From Flavitalea plasmicola (lineage in GTDB: Bacteria; Bacteroidota; Bacteroidia; Chitinophagales; Chitinophagaceae): a stretch of 64,000 bases of DNA. The stretch lies in contig NZ_JAUOTO010000004.1 in assembly GCF_030546645.1 (NCBI RefSeq), forward strand, positions 806,001 through 870,000, given 5' to 3'. Shown here piece after piece: positions 7,641-16,366 of the stretch (the first letter of the stretch is position 1; each line of letters begins with the position of its first letter). Below the pieces are notes generated by a model that searched no databases, was not told the DNA's origin, and worked only from the letters and a program-made list of their open reading frames with translations. A program made the translations under genes and the position numbers.

Positions 7641-8930
7641 ATGCAATTGATTGACATTAGTTCGTATGATACGCTTTCCCCGGCGCAGCGGCGGGAATGG
7701 CTGTCGCGGCCCGTGCTGGATACTACGGCGTTGGAGCAAAAGGTGGCCGATATCCTTTCGGCTGTGAAGCGAGGCGGAGACACTGCCGTCAAGGCGTTCT
7801 CCCTGCAGTTCGACAAGGTATCGCCGGAGCATCTGGAGGTCGGCAATGAAGAGATGGAAGCTGCGGTGGGGGCGGTCGGAGAGGAGCTGCAGCTGGCTAT
7901 CCGGCAGGCGCTGCGTCATATCCAGACCTTTCATAATATCCAGCGGCAGCCGGTGGAGGCTGTGGAGACCATGCCGGGGGTGCAATGCTGGCGGAAGTCG
8001 GTGGCTATTGAAAAAGTTGGGCTTTATATACCGGGGGGGACTGCGCCGTTGTTCTCCACCTTGCTTATGCTGGGCATACCTGCCAAGCTGGCCGGGTGCC
8101 GGGAGATCGTATTGTGCTCGCCTCCTGACCCGCAGGGACGCCTGCATCCTGCCATCCTGTATGCCGCAAAGCTGGTGGGAGTGACGAAGATCTATAAGGC
8201 AGGGGGTGTGCAGGCTATTGCCGCCATGGCCTATGGTACGGAGACCATCCCGGCCGTTTATAAGATCTTCGGGCCGGGTAATCAATATGTCACCTGCGCC
8301 AAACAGCTGATCCAGAAGGATGGTGTTGCCATTGATATGCCGGCAGGTCCCAGCGAAGTAGCTGTTTATGCCGATGACAGCGCTCATCCCGGATTCGTGG
8401 CTGCCGACCTTCTGTCGCAGGCAGAACATGGTCCGGACAGTCAGGTGGTGCTGGCCTGCCCTTCGCGCCAGGTGGCGGAGCGGGTGTTGGAAGCCGTACA
8501 GCAGCAGGTGATCCGGCTGCCCCGCGCCGAAGTGGCTACAAAAGCTTTGGCCTTCAGCCGGGCCTTTATTACCAGGGATGCGAAACAGGCCATGGAGATC
8601 CTGAATGAATATGCACCCGAGCATTTGATCCTGGCCTGCGACAACGCCGCCGAGCTGGCTGAAAAGGTCGTTAATGCCGGTTCCGTCTTCATCGGGCACT
8701 TCTCTCCGGAAAGCGCGGGGGATTATGCCAGCGGCACCAACCATGTGCTGCCTACCAACGGCTATGCGAGGGCCTACAGTGGTGTGAGCCTGGACAGCTT
8801 TGTAAAGAAGATCACATTTCAACAACTCACGCAGGAAGGCATTCGGGGCATCGGCCCTGCTGTCATACAGATGGCCGAGGCCGAGGGCTTGCGGGCGCAT
8901 GCCGATGCCGTGAGGGTAAGGGTGTCTTAA
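7641..8930 (+). CDS. hisD: Histidinol dehydrogenase
   Basis: Catalyses the last two steps of the pathway, histidinol to histidinal to histidine, using NAD+ and a zinc ion. The 429-residue length is typical. Family motifs are present in order: EKVGLYIPGGTAPLFSTLLM, then GPGNQYVTCAKQL, then the block DMPAGPSEVAVYAD...LLSQAEHG containing zinc/active-site Gln and His, then EYAPEHLIL (catalytic Glu-His) and GDYASGTNHVLPT. It follows hisG by 9 bases and precedes hisC by 10, so it is transcribed in the same operon. Confidence 0.97.
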   Translation: MQLIDISSYDTLSPAQRREWLSRPVLDTTALEQKVADILSAVKRGGDTAVKAFSLQFDKVSPEHLEVGNEEMEAAVGAVGEELQLAIRQALRHIQTFHNIQRQPVEAVETMPGVQCWRKSVAIEKVGLYIPGGTAPLFSTLLMLGIPAKLAGCREIVLCSPPDPQGRLHPAILYAAKLVGVTKIYKAGGVQAIAAMAYGTETIPAVYKIFGPGNQYVTCAKQLIQKDGVAIDMPAGPSEVAVYADDSAHPGFVAADLLSQAEHGPDSQVVLACPSRQVAERVLEAVQQQVIRLPRAEVATKALAFSRAFITRDAKQAMEILNEYAPEHLILACDNAAELAEKVVNAGSVFIGHFSPESAGDYASGTNHVLPTNGYARAYSGVSLDSFVKKITFQQLTQEGIRGIGPAVIQMAEAEGLRAHADAVRVRVS

Positions 8931-8940
8931 ATCATATAGT

Positions 8941-9993
8941 ATGTTTCAACTGGACAAATTATTAAGGGACAATATCCGGCAGCTGGTGCCATACTCCTCT
9001 GCCAGGGATGAATTCAAAGGGGAGGCACAGGTCTTCCTGGACGCCAACGAGAATAGCCTGGGATCACCGCTGACCCGGTGGTATAACCGATATCCCGACC
9101 CGCTGCAATGGAAATTGAAGGAAGCGCTCAGCAAAGTCAAGGGCGTTGAGCCGAAGCACATCTTCCTGGGCAACGGCAGCGATGAATGCATCGACGTCCT
9201 CTATCGGGCTTTTTGTGTACCGGGCAAGGACAATATCATAATCAACCCGCCCACTTATGGCATGTATGAGGTCAGCGCTCATATCAATGACATAGAGGTC
9301 CGGAGGGCCACGCTGCTGGATGATTTCCAGCTGGACCTTGTACACCTGGAGAACCTCGTGGATGAGAACACAAAGATCATCTGGATCTGCAGTCCGAACA
9401 ACCCAACGGCCAATTCCATGGACCGGCAGGATGTAGAGACGGTCCTGAACAATTTCCCCGGGCTGGTGGTCGTAGATGAGGCGTATATCAATTTTTCCCG
9501 CCATCGCAGCTTTATCCAGGAGCTGGCGGATTACCCGAACCTGGTCGTATTGCAGACGATGAGCAAGGCATGGGGGCTGGCGGGGCTTCGCCTGGGCATG
9601 GCATTTGCCAGTGAAGCCATTATCGATGTCTATAACAAGGTGAAACCTCCTTATAATATCAATCAGGCGACCCAGGAGCTTGCCTTGAAGGCATTGGAAG
9701 AGACCGGGCAGGTGAATGATATGATAAGGGCATTGGTGAGCATGCGGGAACAGATGCACAATCAGCTGGCTGAGCTCCCCGTGGTCAGGAAGATCTATCC
9801 CAGTGATGCCAATTTCCTCCTGGTCAAGGTCGTTGATGCAAGAGCCGTTTATCAGTACCTGTTGGACCAGGGCATCGTCGTTCGCGACCGGAGCAAAGTA
9901 GCGCTATGCGAAGGGTGTTTACGGATCACTGTCGGCACGGAGTCGGAGAACCGGAAATTGCTGGAAGCGTTAAGCCAATATCAGATAACCTAA
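8941..9993 (+). CDS. hisC: Histidinol-phosphate aminotransferase
   Basis: PLP-dependent class I/II aminotransferase that converts imidazole acetol phosphate to histidinol phosphate. At 350 residues it has the family length. Visible landmarks are DANENSLGSP near the N-terminus, GNGSDECIDVL, the SPNNPTAN segment, VVDEAYINF and the PLP-lysine motif SKAWGLAGLRLGM with Lys209. The C-terminal CLRITVGTESEN contains the phosphate-binding Arg. It closes the first his block; the next gene is unrelated to histidine and begins after a 70-base gap. Confidence 0.96.
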   Translation: MFQLDKLLRDNIRQLVPYSSARDEFKGEAQVFLDANENSLGSPLTRWYNRYPDPLQWKLKEALSKVKGVEPKHIFLGNGSDECIDVLYRAFCVPGKDNIIINPPTYGMYEVSAHINDIEVRRATLLDDFQLDLVHLENLVDENTKIIWICSPNNPTANSMDRQDVETVLNNFPGLVVVDEAYINFSRHRSFIQELADYPNLVVLQTMSKAWGLAGLRLGMAFASEAIIDVYNKVKPPYNINQATQELALKALEETGQVNDMIRALVSMREQMHNQLAELPVVRKIYPSDANFLLVKVVDARAVYQYLLDQGIVVRDRSKVALCEGCLRITVGTESENRKLLEALSQYQIT

Positions 9994-10063
9994 GGTAAAA
10001 ATTAGTGATTGTGCGCTCGATGCATTCGCGTAAATTACATTCATTATTCAACAGTGTCATTCC

Positions 10064-11434
10064 ATGAAACAGCCAACTAAAAAATCACCAACGTCTGAGC
10101 GAACCAACCGTGGGTCTCGGACGTCATTTCCGCACAAGACCCTGCACCTTGCCATGGGGTTGTGTATGATGGGACTTTTCGCATGCGCGGGGAATTCGGA
10201 TAAAGCACCGGCGCCGGCAGCAGGATCGACACCCGCTGCGGGGGCAGAGATCCCCAAGGACACCAGCATCAAGCTGCCGTCCGGATTTTCTGCAAGTATC
10301 GTTGCGGAAGGCTTGGGTAAAGCGCGTCATATAGTAATTGCTCCCAACGGCGTGGTCTTCGTAAAGCTCGAGCGGTTGAAGGATGGGAAGGGCATCTATC
10401 GTCTCCAGGACACGAATGGCGACGGGAAGCCTGACCAGGTCACAGGTTTCGGGAAATTCGGTGGTACGGGCATCGCCATAAAGAAAGGCTATCTCTATGC
10501 GTCTTCCAACGAAGATGTATACAGATTTAAGCTGGACGATAACTTCAATGTCACCAATCCGGACAATCCGGAGAAGATCGTCACGGGCCTGATCGATCGT
10601 CACCAGCATGAGTCGAAGTCCATCGCCCTGGATAATGACGGAAACCTATATGTGAATATCGGCGCCTATTCGAATTCCTGCCAGCTGCAGGACAGAACCA
10701 AAGGCTCGCCCGGCAGGCAGCCATGTCCTATATTGGATTCGGCCGGTGGTATCTGGCAGTTCAAAGCCGACCAGCCCGGACAGACCTATGGCACGGGCGT
10801 ACGATATGCCACCGGGCTCCGCAATGTAGTGGGGCTGGACTGGAACACGGCAACCAACACTTTGTTCGTGATGCAGCATGGAAGGGATCAACTGCACGAT
10901 CTTTTCCCCGACCTGTATGATACCAAACAAAGCGCTGAGCTGCCTGCGGAATGCATGTACGAGCTGCATAAGGGTTCCAATTGCGGGTGGCCTTACATCT
11001 ATTATGATGAATTCCAGCATAAGAAGATCCTGGCGCCCGAATACGGTGGTGATAGTAAGAAGACTGGCGCCGAAGATGCCCAGGACCCTGTAGTGGCATT
11101 TCCCGGTCACCTTGCTCCCAATGGTCTTTTATTTTATACAGGCAACCAGTTCCCCGAGAAATACAAGAATGGGGCTTTCGTTGCTTTTCATGGTTCCTGG
11201 AACAGGGCGCCCGAGCCCCAGAAGGGCTATTTTGTCGCGTTTGTACCGTTCAGCAATGGCAAGCCCAGCGGTGAATGGGAGGTTTTTGCGGACAATTTCT
11301 CCGGGGGGCCTGATAAGACGGCTTCCGGCAGGGCGACTTACCGGCCTTGTGGTCTGGCACAGGGGCCTGATGGGTCCATTTATGTGACGGATGATTCAAA
11401 GGGGAATGTTTGGAAGATCAGCTATAAGAAATAA
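10064..11434 (+). CDS. Sorbosone dehydrogenase-like (PQQ-type) lipoprotein
   Basis: A 456-residue protein with the six-bladed propeller of the glucose/sorbosone dehydrogenase family. Early blades read PSGFSASIVAEGLGKARHIV and LQDTNGDGKPDQVTGFG; later ones give RYATGLRNVVGLDW, FPGHLAPNGLLFYTG and the closing GLAQGPDGSIYVTDDSKGNVW. A lipobox-like LFAC (Cys at about residue 41) predicts membrane anchoring, although the 40-residue leader is long. Such enzymes oxidise sugars or aldoses and pass electrons to a cytochrome; the cytochrome c gene 1 base downstream fits that pairing. The substrate cannot be read from sequence. It interrupts hisC and hisB. A weak upstream promoter (ATTG at 10008-10011, TAAATTAC at 10031-10038) may exist. 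Confidence 0.85.
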   Translation: MKQPTKKSPTSERTNRGSRTSFPHKTLHLAMGLCMMGLFACAGNSDKAPAPAAGSTPAAGAEIPKDTSIKLPSGFSASIVAEGLGKARHIVIAPNGVVFVKLERLKDGKGIYRLQDTNGDGKPDQVTGFGKFGGTGIAIKKGYLYASSNEDVYRFKLDDNFNVTNPDNPEKIVTGLIDRHQHESKSIALDNDGNLYVNIGAYSNSCQLQDRTKGSPGRQPCPILDSAGGIWQFKADQPGQTYGTGVRYATGLRNVVGLDWNTATNTLFVMQHGRDQLHDLFPDLYDTKQSAELPAECMYELHKGSNCGWPYIYYDEFQHKKILAPEYGGDSKKTGAEDAQDPVVAFPGHLAPNGLLFYTGNQFPEKYKNGAFVAFHGSWNRAPEPQKGYFVAFVPFSNGKPSGEWEVFADNFSGGPDKTASGRATYRPCGLAQGPDGSIYVTDDSKGNVWKISYKK

Positions 11435-11435
11435 T

Positions 11436-11870
11436 ATGAACAGACTGTTTGTTATGGCCAGTACAGCGTTGCTGGCCTTTTTATTGATGTCGCAGACACA
11501 GAAGCCTGCTGCCAAAGGAGGTGCTTTGGCGGCTTCGATCGCGAGGGGTAAGGTTGTATATGAGTCGACATGCCAGCCTTGCCACATGGCGGATGGAGGG
11601 GGAGCACCGAATATGAATCCGCCGTTGTCCAGGACGAAATGGGTACTGGGGGACAAGGTTAAGCTGGCGCAGATCGTGTTGAAAGGTTTGCCCGGTGGTC
11701 AGATCGAAATTGACGGGGATACTTTTCACAATCCGATGCCGGCTCAGGAGAGTGTGCTCTCAGATCAGCAGATAGCGGATGTGCTGACGTTTGTCCGGAA
11801 TAATTTTGGGAATAAGGCGAGTGCGGTGACGGTGGCGGAGGTGAAGGCAAGCAGGGGGAGGATGAAGTAG
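11436..11870 (+). CDS. Class I c-type cytochrome
   Basis: A 144-residue secreted cytochrome with an N-terminal signal/anchor (MASTALLAFLLMS) and one haem-binding CxxCH motif, CQPCH at residues 46-50. A later NPMPAQ supplies a plausible distal methionine, and ADVLTFVRNNF matches the C-terminal helix of this fold. The frame extends upstream to 11391, but the ATG at 11436, one base after the TAA of the dehydrogenase gene, gives the signal peptide and implies translational coupling. It is the likely electron acceptor of the sorbosone dehydrogenase-like protein, acting in the periplasm. Confidence 0.9.
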   Translation: MNRLFVMASTALLAFLLMSQTQKPAAKGGALAASIARGKVVYESTCQPCHMADGGGAPNMNPPLSRTKWVLGDKVKLAQIVLKGLPGGQIEIDGDTFHNPMPAQESVLSDQQIADVLTFVRNNFGNKASAVTVAEVKASRGRMK

Positions 11871-11888
11871 GGGTTAAATATTTTACCG

Positions 11889-11896
11889 TAGGTTTG
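11889..11896 (+). promoter_or_regulatory. Candidate -7 element upstream of hisB
   Basis: TAGGTTTG matches TAnnTTTG exactly and lies 71 bases before the hisB start, in the 97-base gap after the cytochrome gene. No TTTG was found at the right distance for a -33 element, so an internal promoter that would uncouple hisB from the upstream dehydrogenase pair is possible but weak. Confidence 0.35.
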
Positions 11897-11967
11897 CCGA
11901 AACTTTGCTCATTCATGACACGAGCGCAAGCGACTGCATGACACCATTAAAAAGACAATAATTCGTC

Positions 11968-13107
11968 ATGAAAAGGATCCTGTTCATAGACCGCGACGGT
12001 ACGCTGATCAAAGAAGCGCCGCCTACTTACCAGATCGACTCATTCGACAAGCTTGAATTCTATCCCTATATGTTCGAATACATGGGACGCATTGCCCGTG
12101 AAATGGATTATGAGCTCCTGATGGTTACCAACCAGGACGGCCTGGGATCAAAGAGCTTCCCTGAAGAAACTTTCTGGCACGTCCAGCAATTCGTCATGAA
12201 AAGCCTGGAAGGCGAAGGCATTCATTTCACCGACGTATATATCGACAAGAGCCTTGCAAAGGACAATGTCCCCACCCGCAAACCGGGTACAGGCATGCTG
12301 ACAAAATACATCGACAACCCGGAGTACGACCTGGAGAACTCATTTGTCATCGGGGACAGGATCACGGATGTGCAGCTGGCAAAGAACCTGGGCTGCAGGG
12401 CTATCTGGCTGAACAACGAACCGGGGCTGGGCGGCGGAGAGGTCAGTGACAATGCAAAAGCGCTGAACGAAGTAGTGGCCCTGGAGACAAAGGATTGGAG
12501 CAAGATCTATGAGTTCCTGAAACTGGGCCTGAGAAGAGTGATCCATGAGCGCAATACCAACGAGACGCAGATAAAGATCGAATTGAACGTGGACGGCAGC
12601 GGTAAGGCTGCTATCGTCACAGGCCTGGGGTTCTTCGATCACATGTTGGAGCAGATAGCCCGGCATGGAAAGATGGACCTCACCATCCGCAGCAATGGCG
12701 ATCTGCACATCGACGAGCATCACACGATCGAAGATACGGGCATTGCGCTGGGAGAGGCGTTTGCCCAGGCGCTGGCGGACAAAAGGGGGATGGAGAGATA
12801 TGGGTTTGCCCTGCCGATGGATGAGGCTGACGCAAAAGTGCTGATCGACTTCGGGGGCAGGAGCTGGATCGTCTGGAATGCGGAGTTCAAAAGGGAGCAC
12901 ATCGGGGAAATGCCGACGGAAATGTTCTTCCACTTTTTCAAATCCTTCTCGGATGCAGCGAAATGTAACCTGAATATAGAATGCCGGGGAGAGAATGAGC
13001 ATCATAAGATCGAAGCCATTTTCAAGGCCTTTGCAAAAGCGATACGGATGGCGGTGAAAAGGGATCCGCTCAGCAACTACCTGCCCAGCACAAAAGGGGT
13101 ATTGTGA
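11968..13107 (+). CDS. hisB: Bifunctional histidinol-phosphatase / imidazoleglycerol-phosphate dehydratase
   Basis: A 379-residue fusion of two pathway enzymes. The N-terminal HAD phosphatase (about 1-165) has the nucleophile motif FIDRDGTL with Asp8 and Asp10, and a C-terminal HAD acidic motif [12 protein letters not shown]. The C-terminal IGP dehydratase (about 180-379) shows [23 protein letters not shown], the metal-binding [14 protein letters not shown] and [24 protein letters not shown]. It carries out steps 6 and 8 of histidine synthesis. It is separated from hisC by the dehydrogenase/cytochrome pair and followed after 73 bases by the trp leader. Confidence 0.97.
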   Translation: MKRILFIDRDGTLIKEAPPTYQIDSFDKLEFYPYMFEYMGRIAREMDYELLMVTNQDGLGSKSFPEETFWHVQQFVMKSLEGEGIHFTDVYIDKSLAKDNVPTRKPGTGMLTKYIDNPEYDLENSFVIGDRITDVQLAKNLGCRAIWLNNEPGLGGGEVSDNAKALNEVVALETKDWSKIYEFLKLGLRRVIHERNTNETQIKIELNVDGSGKAAIVTGLGFFDHMLEQIARHGKMDLTIRSNGDLHIDEHHTIEDTGIALGEAFAQALADKRGMERYGFALPMDEADAKVLIDFGGRSWIVWNAEFKREHIGEMPTEMFFHFFKSFSDAAKCNLNIECRGENEHHKIEAIFKAFAKAIRMAVKRDPLSNYLPSTKGVL

Positions 13108-13141
13108 GCATGTCCGGTTCATGCTGACCCACTAAAAAAAA

Positions 13142-13173
13142 TTTGGAGAATTCAACTCTCTGGCTCATATTTG
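13142..13173 (+). promoter_or_regulatory. Promoter of the trp operon
   Basis: TTTG at 13142-13145 and CATATTTG at 13166-13173 (7 of 8 matches to TAnnTTTG by fixed positions, C for T at the first) are separated by 20 bases. The -7 box ends 7 bases before the leader-peptide ATG at 13181, closely mirroring the his promoter arrangement. Confidence 0.65.
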
Positions 13174-13180
13174 CCGTGCA

Positions 13181-13243
13181 ATGACAAAACAATTCATCAA
13201 TAAAGTGTGGTGGTGGCATACAAACTCCAAGCGGGGCAAGTAA
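13181..13243 (+). CDS. trpL: trp operon leader peptide (three consecutive Trp codons)
   Basis: A 20-codon ORF with TGG TGG TGG at codons 10-12 (13208-13216) and a TAA stop at 13241. It lies between a promoter and an intrinsic terminator directly in front of trpE. Three adjacent codons for the rarest amino acid, placed 5' of the anthranilate synthase gene, identify it as an attenuation leader. The symbol is by analogy of function. Confidence 0.9.
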   Translation: MTKQFINKVWWWHTNSKRGK

Positions 13244-13299
13244 TGCTATTACTACATGTATTACCATATTGGGCCCCGGTATACCGGGGTTTTTTATTT
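13207..13299 (+). promoter_or_regulatory. trp attenuator: alternative RNA hairpins before trpE
   Basis: The Trp-codon segment 13207-13219 pairs without mismatch (four G-U pairs) with 13243-13255, just past the leader stop. The loop of that hairpin contains CGGGGC (13232-13237), complementary to GCCCCG (13273-13278), which overlaps the 5' arm of the terminator. A ribosome stalled on Trp codons would leave CGGGGC exposed and block the terminator. A ribosome reaching the stop at 13241 would cover it and allow termination. Complementarities are seen; the switching model is inference from the enteric trp paradigm. Confidence 0.8.
13274..13299 (+). terminator. trp attenuator terminator
   Basis: A perfect 16-base palindrome (13274-13289, six GC pairs around a TATA core) is followed by TTTTTT from 13290 and a further T-rich stretch to 13299. 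It ends about 60 bases before the trpE ATG and after the leader stop codon. Confidence 0.9.
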
Positions 13300-13359
13300 G
13301 TATGAAGCGAAGGGCCCCAGGTCCGTCATCTGGTGTAATCGTTGGACAATTAAATCATT

Positions 13360-14781
13360 ATGAAGAAAATAGAAATAAAAACCAACTGCCGCAGACTGCT
13401 TTCGGACATCTTTACGCCCGTGGGTATCTACCTGCGGCTGCGGGACCGGTTTCGGGATACCATCCTGTTGGAGAGCACGGATTATCACGTGGCGGAGAAC
13501 AGTTATTCCTTTATCTGCATCAATGCCATTGCCGGCATCGAGATCTCCGATACCCGGAACATTGAATTCAAGCTGCCAGGGCAGCCGCCTGAAAAGAAGC
13601 TTCTGACCAACTTGTCGGATACGCCCGGCCTCTTATGGGAGTTCATGCAGCGCTTTGACACAAAACCCGCCACCGAGAAGGCAGTGAGAGCCGTGCAAGG
13701 ACTTTTTGGCTATACGACCTTCGACGCTGTACAATTCTTTGATTCCATAAAACTGGATCATCACAACGATGCCGCGCGGATACCTTTGATGCGTTACCGG
13801 CTCTATCAATATGTGATCGCCATCAATCATTTCAAGGACGAGCTATACATCTGCGAGAATCAGATCGCGGGCCTGGAATCGGAAGTCGCCCTTGTCGAGT
13901 CGCTTATCAAGAGCAAGGATGTTCCCGTATACCCATTCCGGATAAAAGGAGAGGAGACCTCCAATATGAAGGATGAGGAATATATCGAGATCGTAAAGAA
14001 GGGCATCCGCAGCTGCCACAGGGGTGACGTTTTCCAGATCGTGCTGAGCCGCCGTTTCCAGCAGGGTTTTACGGGCGACGAATTCAATGTGTACAGGGCG
14101 CTGCGCAGCATCAATCCTTCACCCTACCTGTTCTTCTTCGATTATGGGGATTATAGGCTGATGGGCTCTTCTCCTGAGTCACAGCTGATCCTGCAGAACG
14201 GAGAGGCCATTGTACATCCGATAGCGGGGACGTTTAAAAGGAGCGGCGACGATGCGACGGATGAGTTGATGGCGGATAAATTACTGAAAGATGCAAAAGA
14301 GAATGCGGAGCATGTCATGCTGGTGGACCTCGCGCGCAATGACCTTAGCCGGAACTGCGATGAGGTGACGGTGGCGCATTACCGGGAGGTGCAATATTAC
14401 TCGCATGTGATCCACCTGGTCAGTGAAGTGCGGGGAAAATTGAGGGATGGCTATAATCCTTTCGAGCTGTTGGCCACTACTTTTCCTGCGGGCACGCTTA
14501 GCGGGGCCCCGAAATTCAAGGCCATGGAGCTGATAGATGAATATGAACCCACGCCCCGCAGCTATTATGGAGGGTGTATCGGGTTCATGGGCTTTGACGG
14601 CAGCTGCAATCATGCCATTATGATCCGGAGCCTGCTGAGCATGAACAATACCATGACCTACCAGGCGGGGGCCGGGGTGGTTGCCGCGAGCCAGCCGGAA
14701 AGCGAATTGCAGGAAGTGAACAATAAGCTGGGCGCTTTGAAAAAGGCCATTTTGTTCGCAGAAGACATTAGTCATCAATAA
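13360..14781 (+). CDS. trpE: Anthranilate synthase component I
   Basis: Chorismate-utilising enzyme that forms anthranilate with the TrpG glutaminase. The 473-residue length is typical of stand-alone TrpE. The N-terminal ILLESTDYH holds the LLES motif associated with tryptophan feedback binding. The catalytic domain shows RGDVFQIVLSRRF, MGSSPESQL, HPIAGTFKRSG, HVMLVDLARNDLSR, GTLSGAPKFKAMELIDEYEP and YYGGCIGF. It is the first structural gene behind the trp attenuator and is followed 18 bases later by trpG. Confidence 0.97.
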   Translation: MKKIEIKTNCRRLLSDIFTPVGIYLRLRDRFRDTILLESTDYHVAENSYSFICINAIAGIEISDTRNIEFKLPGQPPEKKLLTNLSDTPGLLWEFMQRFDTKPATEKAVRAVQGLFGYTTFDAVQFFDSIKLDHHNDAARIPLMRYRLYQYVIAINHFKDELYICENQIAGLESEVALVESLIKSKDVPVYPFRIKGEETSNMKDEEYIEIVKKGIRSCHRGDVFQIVLSRRFQQGFTGDEFNVYRALRSINPSPYLFFFDYGDYRLMGSSPESQLILQNGEAIVHPIAGTFKRSGDDATDELMADKLLKDAKENAEHVMLVDLARNDLSRNCDEVTVAHYREVQYYSHVIHLVSEVRGKLRDGYNPFELLATTFPAGTLSGAPKFKAMELIDEYEPTPRSYYGGCIGFMGFDGSCNHAIMIRSLLSMNNTMTYQAGAGVVAASQPESELQEVNNKLGALKKAILFAEDISHQ

Positions 14782-14799
14782 CTATTTAAATCCAGTACA

Positions 14800-15369
14800 G
14801 TGCCGAAGATCCTTGTATTTGATAATTACGACTCGTTTACCTACAATCTGGTGCACCTGGTGGAGAAGCTGCTTCATCAGAAAGTGGAAGTGCATCGCAA
14901 TGATAAGATCCCTCTGGAGAAAGTGAAAGACTTTGACAAGATCATTCTTTCTCCCGGTCCGGGCATTCCGGAAGAGGCGGGATTGCTGCTGCCGTTGATA
15001 AAGGAATATGCCGCCAGCAAATCCATCCTGGGGGTATGCCTGGGACACCAGGCCATTGGAGAGGCTTTTGGCGGAAAGCTGACGAATCTCAGCACGGTGT
15101 ATCATGGCGTGGCCACGCCCGTGAAGATCATAAAGACGGGGGGATTGTTTGAAGGGATGTCCGGGGAACTGGAGGCAGGCCGTTATCACAGTTGGGTTAT
15201 CAGCGAGGAAGGTTTTCCTGAGGACCTGGAGGTGACGGCGCGGGATGAGAACAACTATATCATGGCGCTGCGGCATAAGAGCCTTGACGTGCAGGGAGTA
15301 CAGTTCCATCCGGAGAGCGTATTAACCCCCAAAGGGGAGCAAATATTGAAAAACTGGTTGAAAGTATAG
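14800..15369 (+). CDS. trpG: Anthranilate synthase component II (glutamine amidotransferase)
   Basis: Class I glutaminase that supplies ammonia to TrpE. It is 189 residues and not fused to TrpD. The triad is visible: Cys80 in LGVCLGHQ, and the His and Glu in VQFHPES near the C-terminus. The N-terminal ILVFDNYDSFTYNLV and the oxyanion segment LSPGPGIP are standard. The start is a GTG at 14800; no in-frame ATG is nearby that keeps the conserved N-terminus. The sequence is close to PabA, but the position between trpE and trpD supports TrpG. Confidence 0.95.
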   Translation: MPKILVFDNYDSFTYNLVHLVEKLLHQKVEVHRNDKIPLEKVKDFDKIILSPGPGIPEEAGLLLPLIKEYAASKSILGVCLGHQAIGEAFGGKLTNLSTVYHGVATPVKIIKTGGLFEGMSGELEAGRYHSWVISEEGFPEDLEVTARDENNYIMALRHKSLDVQGVQFHPESVLTPKGEQILKNWLKV

Positions 15370-15371
15370 AT

Positions 15372-16364
15372 ATGAAAAAGATCTTACAATATTTATTCGA
15401 GCACAAGACCCTTTCCAGGCAACAGGCCAGGGAAGTACTGACCAATATAGCCGGGGGAAGCTACAATGACAGCGAGATCACCGCTTTTATTACGGTGTTC
15501 CTCATGCGCAGCATTACCATCGACGAGCTGCAGGGCTTCCGGGACGCTTTGCTGGACCTTTGCGTACGGGTGGATCTGGACGGGCATGACACCATCGACA
15601 TCGTGGGTACGGGCGGCGACGGGAAGAACACTTTCAATATATCCACGCTGGCCTGCTTTATCGTGGCCGGCACTGGTCAGAAAGTGGCGAAACATGGTAA
15701 TTACGGAGCTTCCAGCATCAGCGGCGCTTCCAATGTCATGGAGCAGCTGGGATATAAGTTCAAGAATGACTCCGCAAGACTGAAGCAGGAGGTGGAGGCG
15801 GCGGGCATCTGTTTCCTGCATGCGCCCATGTTCCACCCGGCACTGAAGACGGTAGGACCTATCCGTAAGAACCTGGGCGTCCGCACTTTTTTCAATATGT
15901 TGGGCCCCATGGTGAACCCAGCAGGCCCCCGTTTTCAGCTGGTAGGCGTCTATAACCTGGAAATGGCCAGGATCTATAATTATCTGCTACAGCAGACGGA
16001 AGGCTATTACACCATCATCCATGGACTGGATGGATACGATGAGATCTCTCTCACGGGTGATACCAAGGTCATCACCCACCTGGGAGAAAAGATCATGACG
16101 CCGGAAGAATTGGGCAAACGAATGGTAAATGCTACCGATATTTACGGGGGGAATTCCATAGAGGAGGCGGCTAAACTTTTCACCAGGATCCTGAAGGTAG
16201 AAGGCACGTGGGCCCAGAATGCGGTGGTGCTAGCTAATGCGGCCATGGCATTATATTCCACCGGGGGGTTCGGCAAGTACGACGATGCTTATGCCGCGGC
16301 AGTGGATAGCCTGGAAAGCGGGAAGGCCTATGATTCATTGAAAAAATTAATTGCATTACAATAG
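15372..16364 (+). CDS. trpD: Anthranilate phosphoribosyltransferase
   Basis: Transfers phosphoribose from PRPP to anthranilate. At 330 residues it has the normal length. The PRPP-binding signature DIVGTGGDGKNTFNISTLAC is intact, followed by KVAKHGNYGASSISGASNVM, then FMPHP-region equivalent HAPMFHPALKTVGPIRKNLG and FNMLGPMVNPAGP. It begins 2 bases after the trpG stop, so translational coupling is likely. It competes with HisG for PRPP, which is relevant to its place within the his cluster. Confidence 0.97.
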   Translation: MKKILQYLFEHKTLSRQQAREVLTNIAGGSYNDSEITAFITVFLMRSITIDELQGFRDALLDLCVRVDLDGHDTIDIVGTGGDGKNTFNISTLACFIVAGTGQKVAKHGNYGASSISGASNVMEQLGYKFKNDSARLKQEVEAAGICFLHAPMFHPALKTVGPIRKNLGVRTFFNMLGPMVNPAGPRFQLVGVYNLEMARIYNYLLQQTEGYYTIIHGLDGYDEISLTGDTKVITHLGEKIMTPEELGKRMVNATDIYGGNSIEEAAKLFTRILKVEGTWAQNAVVLANAAMALYSTGGFGKYDDAYAAAVDSLESGKAYDSLKKLIALQ

Positions 16365-16366
16365 GT

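Noticed and set aside
7494-8900. Long minus-strand ORF (468 codons) across hisG/hisD
   Set aside because: Lies wholly opposite well-conserved hisG and hisD; its product is not like any protein and is a GC-driven shadow frame.
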